Shown here: positions 24,452 through 37,100 of the stretch, piece after piece
Numbering within the stretch: the first letter of the stretch is position 1
Layout of the letters: the number at the start of each line of letters is the position of its first letter
Source: Dipylidium caninum
Lineage: Eukaryota; Platyhelminthes; Cestoda; Cyclophyllidea; Dipylidiidae
Assembly (NCBI GenBank): GCA_017562135.1
Contig: QEYB01001642.1
Coordinates: forward strand, 682,001 to 746,000
Reading direction: 5' to 3'
DNA: 64,000 nucleotides
Notes under the pieces: model-generated
Database searches by the model: none
What the model was told of the DNA's origin: nothing
The model's input: only the letters and a program-made list of their open reading frames with translations
Program-made: the position numbers and the translations under genes

Positions 24452-27149
24452 TCTAAGTGGCAATGAAGGAGATAAAGATCAGCAGTACGTGGAGCCATAC
24501 AGGCATTGTTAAAATCGTTGTTAAAAACACTGTTAGGTATAATGATTGTGTATACGCTCACAACCTAACAGGCAAATAAAAGGCTTAAAAAATCAGTTCC
24601 GGAGACACCGATCTCCAGACCATCACGCACATACAAAAAAGAGCAATGAGATAGCCAAAGGTGTATAAACCACAACAGACGAATCAAACTCTTTATTTTC
24701 AACGGCTAAAAGGTATAGCGAAGATAAAAAAGCAAATGTTAAGCCTAGAAATTAGGGAAAAGTTCCAAAGTGGGGATCTTTACTTATGACTAGCCGATAT
24801 CACACGGTATGGCAGTCTTTCGGCTATACCAGAAAAAAATTTAAGTACACTACAGGTCTGAAATAAAACTCGATTGCATTCACAATACCTTGTGGAAAGT
24901 GTCTACGACGATCGCTTACATTTAACCTGCACCAACAGAACGAGCGAAGCCAAACTAGGCGGCCCTCTAGGCTGACTCACGTGGATAACTTAAATATTAA
25001 CTCCAACTTTACTCGTTGCAGTATTTTACAAATGGGTCCTCTCAAAATCGTGGATAGAATTGACATATTTTTATTAGGTTATAATACATTCTGTCACCTT
25101 GTTCGCGGCAGACGATTCATAAACTTCTCTTTCGGCAACTCTACACAGTGACTTTTTTCATTGTCTCTTCCGCGTAAAGTGGTGTTGGCGGCATTGACAG
25201 GCCTTCGGGTATTTGAATAGTTTGGATTGGTGCTTTGTATAATCACTAAGTCAATCCCCATTTAGACATTAATTTAACTGATAGGGAAAGACACGTTTAT
25301 AACCTTCATCTAATACGTAGATGGATGGCAATGAACCCCAACCATCGCAGTTCTCTGTAATCTTTCATGATTACGATTGGTGATAGTCTAAAAGGGTTAG
25401 GTATGTCAATTGTGCTTACATAACATACTCTGTTGATTTTTACGCATTGCGTAAATGCGGAATAAAACGCAAAGGCTGAGCTTCAATTGGTCTTATCAGA
25501 TAAAGGTATTGTCCTAAACCCCTCGATTGATCAGTTTTACATGATGTGTTTTAGTAAGTTGTGGTTTTTAAATGCTTAATAGTCTCTTCAACCCAGAATC
25601 ATGGTTACATCAGAATGTCCCAGTCCTATCGAAGTAATAAACTTTCTTCTCACCGTCCGACCCATACGACCTGTATTGGATCTTGTATAGGCCGATTGTT
25701 AACTTATCTTGCAATTTCGCTCACATATCCAGGTCGAACGAGCCAAGAGATTTCATGAATCGAGAATTATCTTTACTTCAAATGCTTATTTTTCATTCCG
25801 AATTCCTAGTATACTCGGAGCAGGTTGACGCAACACCACAGAGCAGGGCGATATTGAACCCCTTTCAAATACGGGGTAATAACTAGTTGGAACTAATGCT
25901 TTACCATTGATTTAACCAAAAATCTTTACAACACTTGGAAGCAAAGCATTATTTATCCATCTTAGCCATGCATACACCAAAACCAACGTTTCGCGAAAGT
26001 AATTCCTTTCAATGATACCCAAATGGGTCAGCCCTAGTGATTAAATGCAGCAAATCCTTCAACTGTCTTGCCAAAAATTGAGAGCAATCCCTCTGTCATG
26101 CAACCTCAATATCGTTTCTGATAATCGTAGGCCTCTTATCGGTGAAGCTGACGGTCATCACGTTACCAATGAATTGGCAGGAGAAACCTCGAGCCTCATA
26201 CTTGCCACATGTCCCCCAAACTTCTACCGACCAACCTTCCCCATGCGGAGCCGAAAAACTGCGTTGAAGTGCTTCAATCGCTCGCCCAAGTCGTTCAAGC
26301 GTAAATCTACGGACTCACAAAATCCGCCTCATATTAAAATCTAAGCGAATTCCGAATAGTAAATTGTATACAATTTAGTGTTCACTATTTAACCTCAGGT
26401 GTTGATAGCAATGGCTAATGACTTGCAAAACCAAAACACACTGTTATTTAAGCTACCCACTTCACCCCCCCCCCCCCAATCACGAGAACCACTGAAAACA
26501 TCCGCATTGGGTAGCAAGTAGAAGCGTAAGGAAATACTTACCAGAAGACACGACACAGCCAAAAGGTGTATGAGCTGGAAACCCCACATAGTAACACCCC
26601 AGATAAGCCACAATTGTGGGAAAGCACTTAACGATCCTCAATAGGCGTATTGCCGGATTAACATAAATTCAGTGTCACTTTGCATAGAGAATTTGGCCGC
26701 CTCGACAAGATCAAGGCATCAACCAGATGTTTGCCCCATTTCTAGAGTACCAGAACAGGTTGAATACCGAATGGTGCTGCTTGGACAGATGACCATTTAC
26801 ACTTGGTTAGCCTCTAACTTCGAATGACACAAAGACCTGAGTCAGTAGCAATCACAAATATATATTAAATTTTATTCAAAAAACCAACGAATATACAACG
26901 CAATGAAAACAGGCGACATCGCTCCCAGTAAAAATAGAAACGAGGATTTTCGGTCGGATGGGATAAAGTGTTTTACAGATAAAGGTGAATGAAATATTAC
27001 AGATGGGAAAAGGCGGTCAAGTGGAGATGACGGTGTCGAATGGAAGTCGGATGCTCAAGTACAGTAATGTATGGAGGCGTTGATTTATATAGCTAAAATC
27101 TCAAGGTTCCCTTAATCTATATTTTGTCCCTAAAATATCCTTATCCCCT

Positions 27150-27180
27150 GTGTGTGTGTGTGTGTGTGAGTGAGTGAGTG
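27150..27180. repeat. GT then GAGT microsatellite
   Basis: A run of GT dinucleotides is followed directly by GAGT units. Confidence 0.8.
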
Positions 27181-28029
27181 CCAATTTTTAGTAACCCCCC
27201 TGAAAATCACCTCAATGCAACCGCTCGCCCGTCGCGTACGGCTCCTGAGAGCGAGCACTACGGTTGGCGCGAGTGTGACGTGATGTACTGGATTGATGGT
27301 GTGTAGTGTAACCCCCCCCCCCCTCTTAGCTATCCCGTCCCTAACTATTACCTCCTTTTACCTAAAATGCCTATGGTTAATGTAACTTTGTGTGTATGTG
27401 TTATGAGGAAAAATCCGTTGATGGAGCGTCTGTATGTATGTGGGTGTGAAAAAATTTGAGGAAAATCAGCAAAAAACGCCAATCTTTGCGTGCACAAAAC
27501 GACCACGAAGGGGAGGACCACCAGAAACAAGGAAGTGCTGACTGATGGACGATCAACAACTAAGTAACATTGTGTGTGGATGCACGTGTGAGAAGGTGGT
27601 ATGACGGCTGGAGAGGAAGCGAGGCAAAAGACGAGAAAGCAAGTCAGCTAAGAATAGACAAGTGTGTGTGTGAGTAAGTGTGTGAGATGTGTGACGGCGT
27701 GTGCGTTTATCCGCTAAACACTCTATTGACGGGGTGTCGGTAGGTTGCGAGACACTCTAGGTAAGTAATAAATCGAAAGGCACGCATTGGGAGAGGCACT
27801 ACATAAACACGCGTACTAGTACCAATTCCTACGAATTCTAACAGTTTTATCAAAGAAGTGATAGGTAGTTCATAAGAAACCGCCATTGCACTGTAAAAAG
27901 TTGTTTGAAAGCCACCGTGGGAAAAGTCATCAAAAATGATAAAAGCAAAAAAAACTAACCTAATGACAACGGTGGTAATCAATGGAGATAAAAGGAGACA
28001 GATGGACAATAAAGCAAACGAGCGGGTGC

Positions 28030-28056
28030 GAGCGAGCGAGCGAGCGAGCGGTCGGG
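28030..28056. repeat. GAGC tandem repeat
   Basis: Several perfect GAGC units lie within the presumed 3' UTR of the transportin gene (minus). Confidence 0.7.
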
Positions 28057-28179
28057 CGAGCAAGACGGACGGAGAGCAACAGACAAATGCGTTGGCAGTG
28101 AGCGGAAGGAGTGCGAGGCCTGATGACTGCTGCAGGGGGGGACGACGAGAACGACGCAATCCGACGTCACTCTCCCTGT

Positions 28180-31100
28180 CTAGAGGCCATACTGGCTGTT
28201 AAGTCGATTGCGCAGCATCGGTGGACATTGCGCCCAGAACTTGCCCCAAGCCTCATCCCCCATCTCTGTTTTGAAGGCCACCAAAATCTAAAAGACACAG
28301 TGATTTAATTGCCTCCCTCGAAGCCTGCAAATACGATTTATAGACAAGTTTTCTGAGTTTTATCCGAAACATGGAAACTAAAATAATACTAAAGTGACGA
28401 AGGGAATTTAATTTACGGATTAGCAACCTTACGAAGGAGATTAATACTCACCGAGTAGAACTTTTGCTTCAGATCGTCCTTTGGATTGTTCCAGGAGGCG
28501 ATTGCGTCACAGAAGAAGAGAAATTCATTTACCACGCCCTGTGGATTTAGCGTAATCACATTACAAATGCCTCTAAAAGCACTATCCTTCTCCTCATTAT
28601 CGCGAATGTTGCGTAGGGAAAGACACCTGAAGATTGGAGAGAAATATGATGTAAATTGCGTAAATTCACACCAAGCCAACCGTCAACTTCTTTAGAGTAG
28701 CTTCATATCACATTTCGTATGAGACTAAGATTAACTTCAGAAATCATGAATAATCAAATTACAATGTAACTTCCCAATCGCTTCCCATCTCAGACAAGCA
28801 AACCTATGTGAAAATCCTACTACAGAATAGAAAATTTAAGAGTAACCTTTGGAGGCAAAAATTGACAGAGAAGCTTTTGAACGAGTTTATTTGACATTCC
28901 ATGTATGGTCTGAGGTGGAACGCATTTTTTGGTGATCACACAAAAGGTACTACAAAATAAGCACATTTACTAAACCAGCTGCAAAGTTGTCTCTAGGCAA
29001 CTAATCTCCCACGATCAAGAGGCGCTTCTGGAGCCCCTAATTTACCAACCCGGTCTTGAACCACTCGCGCGCACACGCACACACCTACGTGATTACATAC
29101 ACACATGATCATGCACACTTTTGAATGTCAGTTTAGATAACATGTTGTGGACCTCAAAACCAGTTTCGGAAGACCATAATTTAAGTTGAATTCAATAACA
29201 AGGAAAGACTTCCCTCTGACCGTAGCTGCAATTGTTTACCATTACTAAATGGTTAGAATTAGATGAAAAAAAGGATCTAAAGGACTTACCATGTACGGAT
29301 AAAGAGGGGCAGGAAGGAAGAGATCTCCCCGGGGCACACATAGCCCAAACGGCCTATGGTGATGGCTAAGAATGAGAAGGTATCGTGACAGAGCGACGTG
29401 TCCCGCGCGATTAGAATAAAAAGTAGGACGTAAGGGGAATGAGGCGATTCTCAAGCAATATGTTAACTTAACATCAGAAATATTTCATGAAAACCTATTG
29501 CAGCTAAGGTAGTTAGCTTCAGCTCAAATAAATGCATTTTATTCTGAGAGATAATGATGAAAAGTAGGGATTGATTGATTGATTGATTCGTCCACACAAA
29601 TAAAGTATTATGATCATCCATTCGGCGGTAAGCGAAAAAAAGGATTTATGCCTACCAGCATTTTCATGAAGAGTTTTCGGTGCATTTTGTCGGTTAATAA
29701 TCTCCACCATAGGTTGAATGAATAGTGAGGCATAAGGTTGCATTTCATCGCCTAAAAAGAAATCGTGGAAAGTTAATCTGAGAACAAAAGAGAGTCGAAA
29801 AGGCAATGAAAACAGCGAGCTGTCAAGTCTTGGTAGTGGCCATACGGACCAAGAGCATAAACCGAAAATTCCTCCTCCTAATCCCAAATTCAAAAACGAA
29901 AGTGATATGGCGAATTTGGGATGAAGTGAGACGAAAAAAAAACAGAAATAAAGTTCACGACTACAACTTTAAAGTTCAGTGGATTATCTACTGACTAATC
30001 ATACCACCCCGGATGTATAGTCATGTGACGAGTAAGGCAATTTGTCGGTTTAAAATGTAGGAATGTAATGTATTGGAGAGCAGCCACTGTATCTATCAGG
30101 TTACATTATGGCCGAAAACGGGCAAAGAAGAGATTCAAGTTTGTTTAGCAGTGCTGAATTATTATTGGAGTGTCAAGTCGATATGAAATTTGTCGCAATG
30201 TAATGTGATAAAAACTTTAATAAATGAAACAAGTGCTCATAGTAACAAGCAAAAGGTTTCAAGAAGACATGATTTCACTTAGAACCAATCCAAGTGACAA
30301 TAGTAAGGGAATCAAGCTAACTTACCCATTTGCATGCATATTTCCCCGATTGCCCAAATGGCGTTGTTACAGACAGAAATATTGGGCGATGAAAGATTCT
30401 GCGCGAGAATACTCATGAAAGCAGCCACTTGGGGCTTGATGTGAGCGAAACAGACCTTGGTGAGATCGCCCAGGAGGGCGAAGGTACTCTGACGCACATC
30501 AAGCTGCTCATCCCTTGCGCACTGATGCAGCAGTGTGACGAGGTTGCTGTTGGCCATCAACGGCTCAATATGACTCCCCAAACCCTCCACAATACCGCTC
30601 AGAAGATCTAACGACACGACCATAAAGTCCTTGTCCGGTTGTTCATATAACTCCGGCTTTTCTGCATTTGCCTAAAAATAGGTGTAGGACGAAGCGAACA
30701 TTCTTACGATTTATTATCAAACCCAACTTCTGCTGCCGTCAATCAGGACTTCATTCATATGGTCGATTCGTACCAGATTAGGGAATAAACGATCTATTTT
30801 TTAGATGGTTTACTGGATTTGATTAAGACCCTCACACCACACCAAATTTTAAGAATCGGAAGCAAGCCGACTTAGATGAAAGACAAATAATTTTTAACTT
30901 GTAAACCTCGAACATTATACTTGCTAGAACAATTACGCCAGAGATGTTCGATAAAACAAAAGCTTGTTTCAAAGACCGAATTTCCGCGTTTCTACAGTTA
31001 CTACCATATAAAAAATCTTTGAATGAATCAGTCTATCAAACAGAATTAAGTCAATTTTCCTCAACTGTGTTGATACCTTCAGGACAACAAATGCTAGCTA

Positions 31101-33375
31101 CCCCGGAGGTAACTGAAAATACAGTCGGTGTAAACAAAATGGTCACAAGATCACATATTTCTATCATAATCTATTATTTGACAGGAGTTTGAATGAGAGA
31201 ATGTTCAGAGATTAAAGAAGCTATACCTAGTTGAATACCATAAAGAACTCTAACTCACCAGGCTTTGTTGAATAGTCTTTTCAACCAAGGCCACACACCG
31301 GTTGAATACTGGTGCACAATAGGGGAGAAATCCAATACCAAGTGCTGTAGCAACACTTGACAGACACTCCAAAAGTGGGAACAAGTCTTTATCATCATTT
31401 TTAAGATTATTCCACTTAGCAAATAACGCATGCATCAAGAGTTCCTCATGCTCCTTCTTATTCAAATTTTGTCCAACGGAGTCAGCCAGCGTACCAATAG
31501 CATCATAGAGAATGATAAGATTTTTGTGCTGATATTGGCCCAATGCAGTGACCAACGTTCGAAGTATAGGTTCCAAGTAGGGACAGAGATCGGTTCCAGC
31601 CTCTTCTTCCAGTGTAGCAAACGCCGAACAGGCTGACTCCTGAACGCGTTTGTTGGTGTCCAGAATGCGGTTCAGAAGCTAGAAAGGCGATATATTTTGC
31701 ACACAAAACATACCTCGCCAATCAATGGCTGCAGATACTGGTCGTGGGGCTGTCCAACAATCCAATTTGAATACCTACTCAGGGTCCAACAGGCGATGCT
31801 CCTGATAAGTGGTTTGGGATCAGATAGCGCTTTAATGAAAAAGGCACAGAGTTCCGGGAGATATGGTACCATGTCGTGCATGCAACCTGTAAGGAAATAT
31901 ATTGAACCAAAGAAATACCTACCCTCGGCAATGGCGCCAAGGACAAGAATAGCAGATTCTCGATAACGCCAGTCTTGTGAGAGAAGGTACTCCTTTGTGG
32001 TAGGAAGGAGGTATTGGAGTATTTCGCTGTGGAATATGTTAGCTAATACATCCAACGCTGCCGCTGAGCATTTTCGCAGAGTCCAATTACTAACATACTC
32101 GTCATCGTCGTCATCCCCATCCACTTCGTTATCATCACTTTGCATGCGATTCCGCGGTTTATAAAAACGTGGCTTGATATCACTATCACGGTCCGGAACA
32201 TGGGAATCATTGTCAAGATCATTCTAAAGCACGGGTAGGATTATGTAATGAACGCCTACACTGAGAAGAGCAAGATCACTCTCCGAATACTTCATCCCTC
32301 GAACAAGCACTGGGATAAGGCGATCAAGATATCCACTCAGAACTGGAAAGCACAAAGGTGCATCAGACAGAGAAAGCCAAAATTCACATGCTTCCAGAGC
32401 GGTTGCTTCATCAGCATCTTGGGTTCGAAGCAAAATATACTTCGGAAAAATAATCACAAGAGAATTAGTCCTACTTCTATTATGCTGGACATGTGCGGAA
32501 GAAGTACATCAACGCGAACTTCAACGAGAAGAACGAATGCAGAGCAAACAAGTTTCACAACCTCCTTAGAAGAATCATCGGCTAATGCAAAGAGCGCTTG
32601 AAGAAACTCATCTAAATGATTCATAAAGGCACGCGATTGGTTCGATATGAACTGATTGGTGCAGTACAATGCAAGAGACCTAATTTATTAAAAAAGGTTA
32701 AACACTATTACCTTATTTTGGGATGAGGATGGGAAAAGAACTGAATTAATTTGGGAATCAAAGCATCTAACACGTTGAAAAAGTTTTCGTCGAAAAGTTC
32801 ACCCTTAGAGTCCTCGCAAATCTTTTTCAACGCATCAAACGTGCCCTGTATAGTATATACTTGAATGTACTACCATACTTGAAGAAGAAATGGATCGTTT
32901 GTCGTAAGACTTTGAGTTAACTGAGGTATGATCTGTGGCCATGACTGCAATCCTCCAACACTGACAAGTGTTGTTATAAGAGTCCCTGCCGTGGATCGAA
33001 TCAAAGGGTGCGGGTCGTTCATCGAGTTGAATGCTTCCTCCCTCACACAGGCGATGACATCTTCCGGTTGTTTAGTATACGTCGATGCGATGTGATTTTT
33101 TAAGATTAAGCCGCTCATGGAACGCGTGTATTCATCTCAGAACCTCATAAAAAGGTAAAAAAAGTTACCTTCGTTGACCATTTTCGAGAATATAAGTGTA
33201 AGATATTTTGCAAAATCCGGTGAACAACTGAGAGAGTTAAGAGTCTAAAGGCGCATGAACAAAGGAGCGTCCCTACTTCCTGAACTCGACTTTGGACAGC
33301 TGTATCACCAGTCTGAGACGTATGCAATAAATCTAATATCGCCTTTATGTCAGACTCTTGAGGGGCCCAGGTCAT
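28180..33375 (-). CDS. TNPO1: Transportin-1 (importin beta-2, nuclear import receptor)
   Basis: Karyopherin that carries PY-NLS cargoes such as hnRNPs through nuclear pores and releases them on RanGTP. Fourteen exons: 33375-33277, 33227-33169, 33135-32879, 32845-32712, 32679-32475, 32439-32260, 32223-31923, 31886-31714, 31678-31259, 30671-30326, 29751-29656, 29365-29290, 28626-28452, 28287-28180; about 876 aa (human 890-898). Family blocks: [39 protein letters not shown], the acidic H8 loop with [120 protein letters not shown] and the end RLNSQYGL. It is an array of HEAT repeats. Several introns are 32-36 nt. The exon 2/3 junction as listed is out of phase; a donor at 33178 would solve it with loss of a few residues. 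The first 60 residues are divergent. Confidence 0.93.
29569..29588. repeat. GATT tandem repeat
   Basis: Five perfect GATT units lie in a transportin intron. Confidence 0.8.
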
Positions 33376-34143
33376 ATTCAAAAAAGCGTATGACGTCCAG
33401 ATGACGGAATTCGAACTACCAATTAGTGCTCGTAAAAACAAAACAAAGAGCAAGCAGGCCATGAGGCGGAGATGTAATACATACAATATTTAATACTGTT
33501 ATTGTTGTTATAATAATACAAAATTTTCTGAAAACTAAGAATGGAAGTGTTCGCTACACTACCTGTTTGATTTAAGTGTCGCAAAAATCCATAATGGAAA
33601 ACACTTTCTTACGATAATTAAATATTGCTCTCTTCTTCAGCGGTGCACAAAGCTAGGTAAACATTTTTAACGCCGCAGATATCGAAAATTACTGTAGCCC
33701 CTCCTCTCCGATTATTCCATGTCGATTCATTTCCCATAAAGGTTTGCAACTCCGGTGAACGGGAACTATCATTTAATTTCTTATGCGTTATACTAGATTA
33801 TGCAACATCCACTACAAATTCATATCGCAGCCCGAATGTTATAACACTGTGAGGTTTGTATTTGCTAACTTGTAACGGAGTAGAATTTTGCAAAAATTCT
33901 AGTGGCACATATGAATTGGTAAGGAAAGCCACCTAATAAATAAAAAAACATTGTAAAACCTTATGGTGTTATTTTATATAATAATATTATGTATAATAAT
34001 TTCTCATATTTGCTAGACCTTCAGGTTTGTTTTAGTTAACCGTGTAATTTATTCGTATCTCGACAACTAGAGTCGGACTCAGTGCGCCCACTTTATTTTT
34101 ATGATCGAACTGTCCTTGTGAGTCTCATCTGCGTCGTCCTCAA
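33376..34143. promoter_or_regulatory. Divergent promoter region, transportin and zinc-finger/homeobox gene
   Basis: 767 bp separates the two oppositely oriented start codons. It is AT-rich with a TATA-rich stretch near 33970-34000 (tattttatataataatatt). No coding block is seen. Confidence 0.4.
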
Positions 34144-37100
34144 ATGGAGACCCTGCATTGTGCGGACCCTAAATCTTTTATGCCTTCCGCATTCAGCGTC
34201 AACATGGCGAACTTTAAAGTTGCTAATGTTGAATCTTCATCTTGTATTTTGAAAAATGATTCTGATTCTAACAACGGGAGTCGTCCGGTTTCCATAATCT
34301 TAACCAGATCCCCAAGTACCGCGAACAATTATGTTCACGTTCTTCGCTGCTCATCGTGCGATTTTTCTACGTTGCTGCTATCGACCTTAAGGGAACATAT
34401 TAAAAATCATCATTCGACAGTTGAGTCGATTTTGCTTCTTTCGTGTCCGCAGTGTGGAAGTTCATCTACGGAAAGAAATTTGCTTGACGAACACATGAAA
34501 CTCTACCACTTTAACTTTGAAGTAACCCTTTGTCTTCATGCTTTTAATTTTTTTTCAACCTCAACTGAACTCATTCATTTTTTAACTAGACCTCATCATA
34601 TAAATTCGTGGAGACTCGGCATGCAATAATAAATTTGGACTCAGCCCCGGTAACAACCATGACAATTCCTTTCACCATTTCCTCGCCGCTGACTGCTGTC
34701 GGAAGTTTCCGTGTGGGTCTGAGCAGTCCTCCTTCTTGCCAACACACATCCCCCAATTGTGCCTCCAATGCTCTTGCGACACTAACTGACATACCACCGC
34801 AGTCATCATCACCCCCTACCGTCACTTCCGCGGTCACCTATTCTTCCTCCCACGGCCCGGCCCAGACGGACTCAAGTTCTACACTTCCCGAGAGGACACA
34901 CCACGTTCAGGGCTCTCGAAGACGCAAGGCTACCACACCTGTGAGTTTCAACAAAGCTTGTATCGAAGCTATTTATCATATATTCTTACCAGTAGATGGT
35001 TCTAATAATACAGTATTGTAAACTGTTATGTCCTAAAGCATGAACTCATAATCTTCCGCAGTACACATTTCGCAACTTATAAAACATTGTTTGGTGTGTA
35101 TTTCATGTTCGTTCGTTTTAACGACAATGTCAATCCACCATCGTGTCAAAATGCGGTGCGATATTAAGTATAGTGAGCGTAATTCCTCACCTTTACTCCT
35201 TTTATCAAAATATGATTTCATTATATATCTCCATTTATTCAAATTTGTTCAGTTATGTCATTGAATGCGGTCTAATAATGCGGTCTAATCGACTTTTGTC
35301 TTCATTGGTACGGTTGCATTTTCGCGCCACCTGATTTACCCCTTGTGGGATTTGTATTCTAGTAATGGTTAATTTATTTCATAGAAATAGACGAAAACTT
35401 GGATTTGTTGAGAATCCCCCGGCATATAATTTATTCAGACCATGCTGGAATCTGTCAATGAATGTCACCTGCACCATTCGCGAGGTCTTTTCCCCAAATG
35501 AGAAATTGAATTCTATCTTTTCAGATGGAATACCGACTGAGTTAGAGAAATTTGACTGAATAGTTTTAAGTTAAATCCCGTTCGTTGTACTTCCTAAACC
35601 TGTTTATTGTCATGACGAGAAGTACCTAAGGTGGTTTACTGCCCTCTCTTCTTTGCTTGGTGACAATCTGAATTAAAAATACAAATGCGAACATGCTTTG
35701 TTAATGAATCTACTCCAGGAGAATGAGTGTGCAGTTATGAGCCGATTTGCTCGCGGGAGTGGGAATCCCTTCCGATTTCTGCTGATGAGCCCGTTAAATC
35801 CGTTCTTGCGCCGGAAGGCCTGCGCCTTCACATAACCGATAATTTTGTCACTCATGTGTGATGATAACAAAAAATTATTTCTTGTTGACCTGTGAAACTT
35901 GTTCGATTAGAATCATTTGATCTTATACAACAACCTACTGTTAGTCCCTCTACGGTTGATCTTCCGCAATCGGAGTTTGTGCAGTACGTAAAATATAGAA
36001 ATGAAATAGAATAGCAATAGTTTACCTGAGTCCCATTTTGTCCTGGCAGTGGCTTTGTTCACTCAAGTCACATGCATTCACTAGACAGTCCGTTCAATTC
36101 GCTCTCTTCCTTCTGGCCTTCCTTACGCCCCCCCCCCCCTCCTCGTCCTCCTAATTCTCCTCTCTGCCCTACTCCCCCTCTCAGCGGCACTGTCGTGGTG
36201 AGCCCTGCAAGTGTGTGGGTTCTAATACGTCCGTCTCTCACCCAGGCCATGACTCACGTCGTAGTCGCGGACCCACTCTCTGTCAGTGGCCGCGACAGAG
36301 GGAAAAGATCTCTGTTCCGTTCATCGCGCGCGCGTACTCCTACTTCTCATTCATCGACCAATAAGCATTCAGCCGCATCCTACTCACGCGCGCATCGTGA
36401 GAAGTTCTATCGCATGCCTCTCTGATTGGCCCCTGTGACGCCACCTCGAGTGACAATTGATAGAAAACTTTCGTATGACTTCACCCTTTTACTTGGCTTA
36501 AATTTCGCCGCCAGGTGGCGAAAATCAATATGAAATCGAGGTTTTGTTTATCTTAGCTTGCTCAGCTAAGGTGAAATGGCCGAGAAATGTTTAGGATGAC
36601 TCCCAGATAAGGGGGATATTGTAGGCGGTTAACTCCCACGCCGTTATGCAAATAAAGGCAAGCGTCTTAACCGCCTCCCCTTAGTTGATCCTCAGTTTCA
36701 TTGGAGCCTTTCTCAATATGTAGGTCGAGGGTTTTCCTTGCACGAATTAGCGCACAATGCGCCGCAATTGCCTACTAAGACGTATCTTAGTATGCACGTG
36801 AGTGCATGTAATTTCTTGGACTCATGGTTCATGCTATTCTCTATAAAATCAGGTTCCATGAGCGCAAAGTCCACTTTCTTTTCTGGCTGGTGGACCGATA
36901 ACCCGCAAGGGTCCGAATCCACGCGTTCGAGCCCCGCTTGAGCTCCACGGCACCCGCCACATTCTCAGCCTTTGGCGAACTTTAACCCAGCCAAGTGTTT
37001 TCACAAAAAGTTACCTCCTATTAGTGAGAACTTCTCCAAGTCTAATTTGTACAACTAGTTCTCCAGACGATTTGGCTTGAAATGAGTGAGAACTGGGAGC

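Larger units (their letters stand above)
24452..28179. other. Intergenic region with simple repeats
   Basis: About 3.7 kb lies between the PRMT7 start and the transportin stop. I see no conserved exon. Left part is AT-rich; the right part (26.4-28.1 kb) has a C run at 26465-26477, GT/GAGT repeats near 27150-27180, a C run near 27313-27323 and a GAGC repeat near 28030. The PRMT7 promoter should be at the left and the transportin 3' UTR at the right. Confidence 0.45.

Noticed and set aside
36880..36960. tRNA-like box B (GTTCGAGCC) near GGTCCGAATCC
   Set aside because: No matching T-stem, acceptor stem or box A at the right distance.
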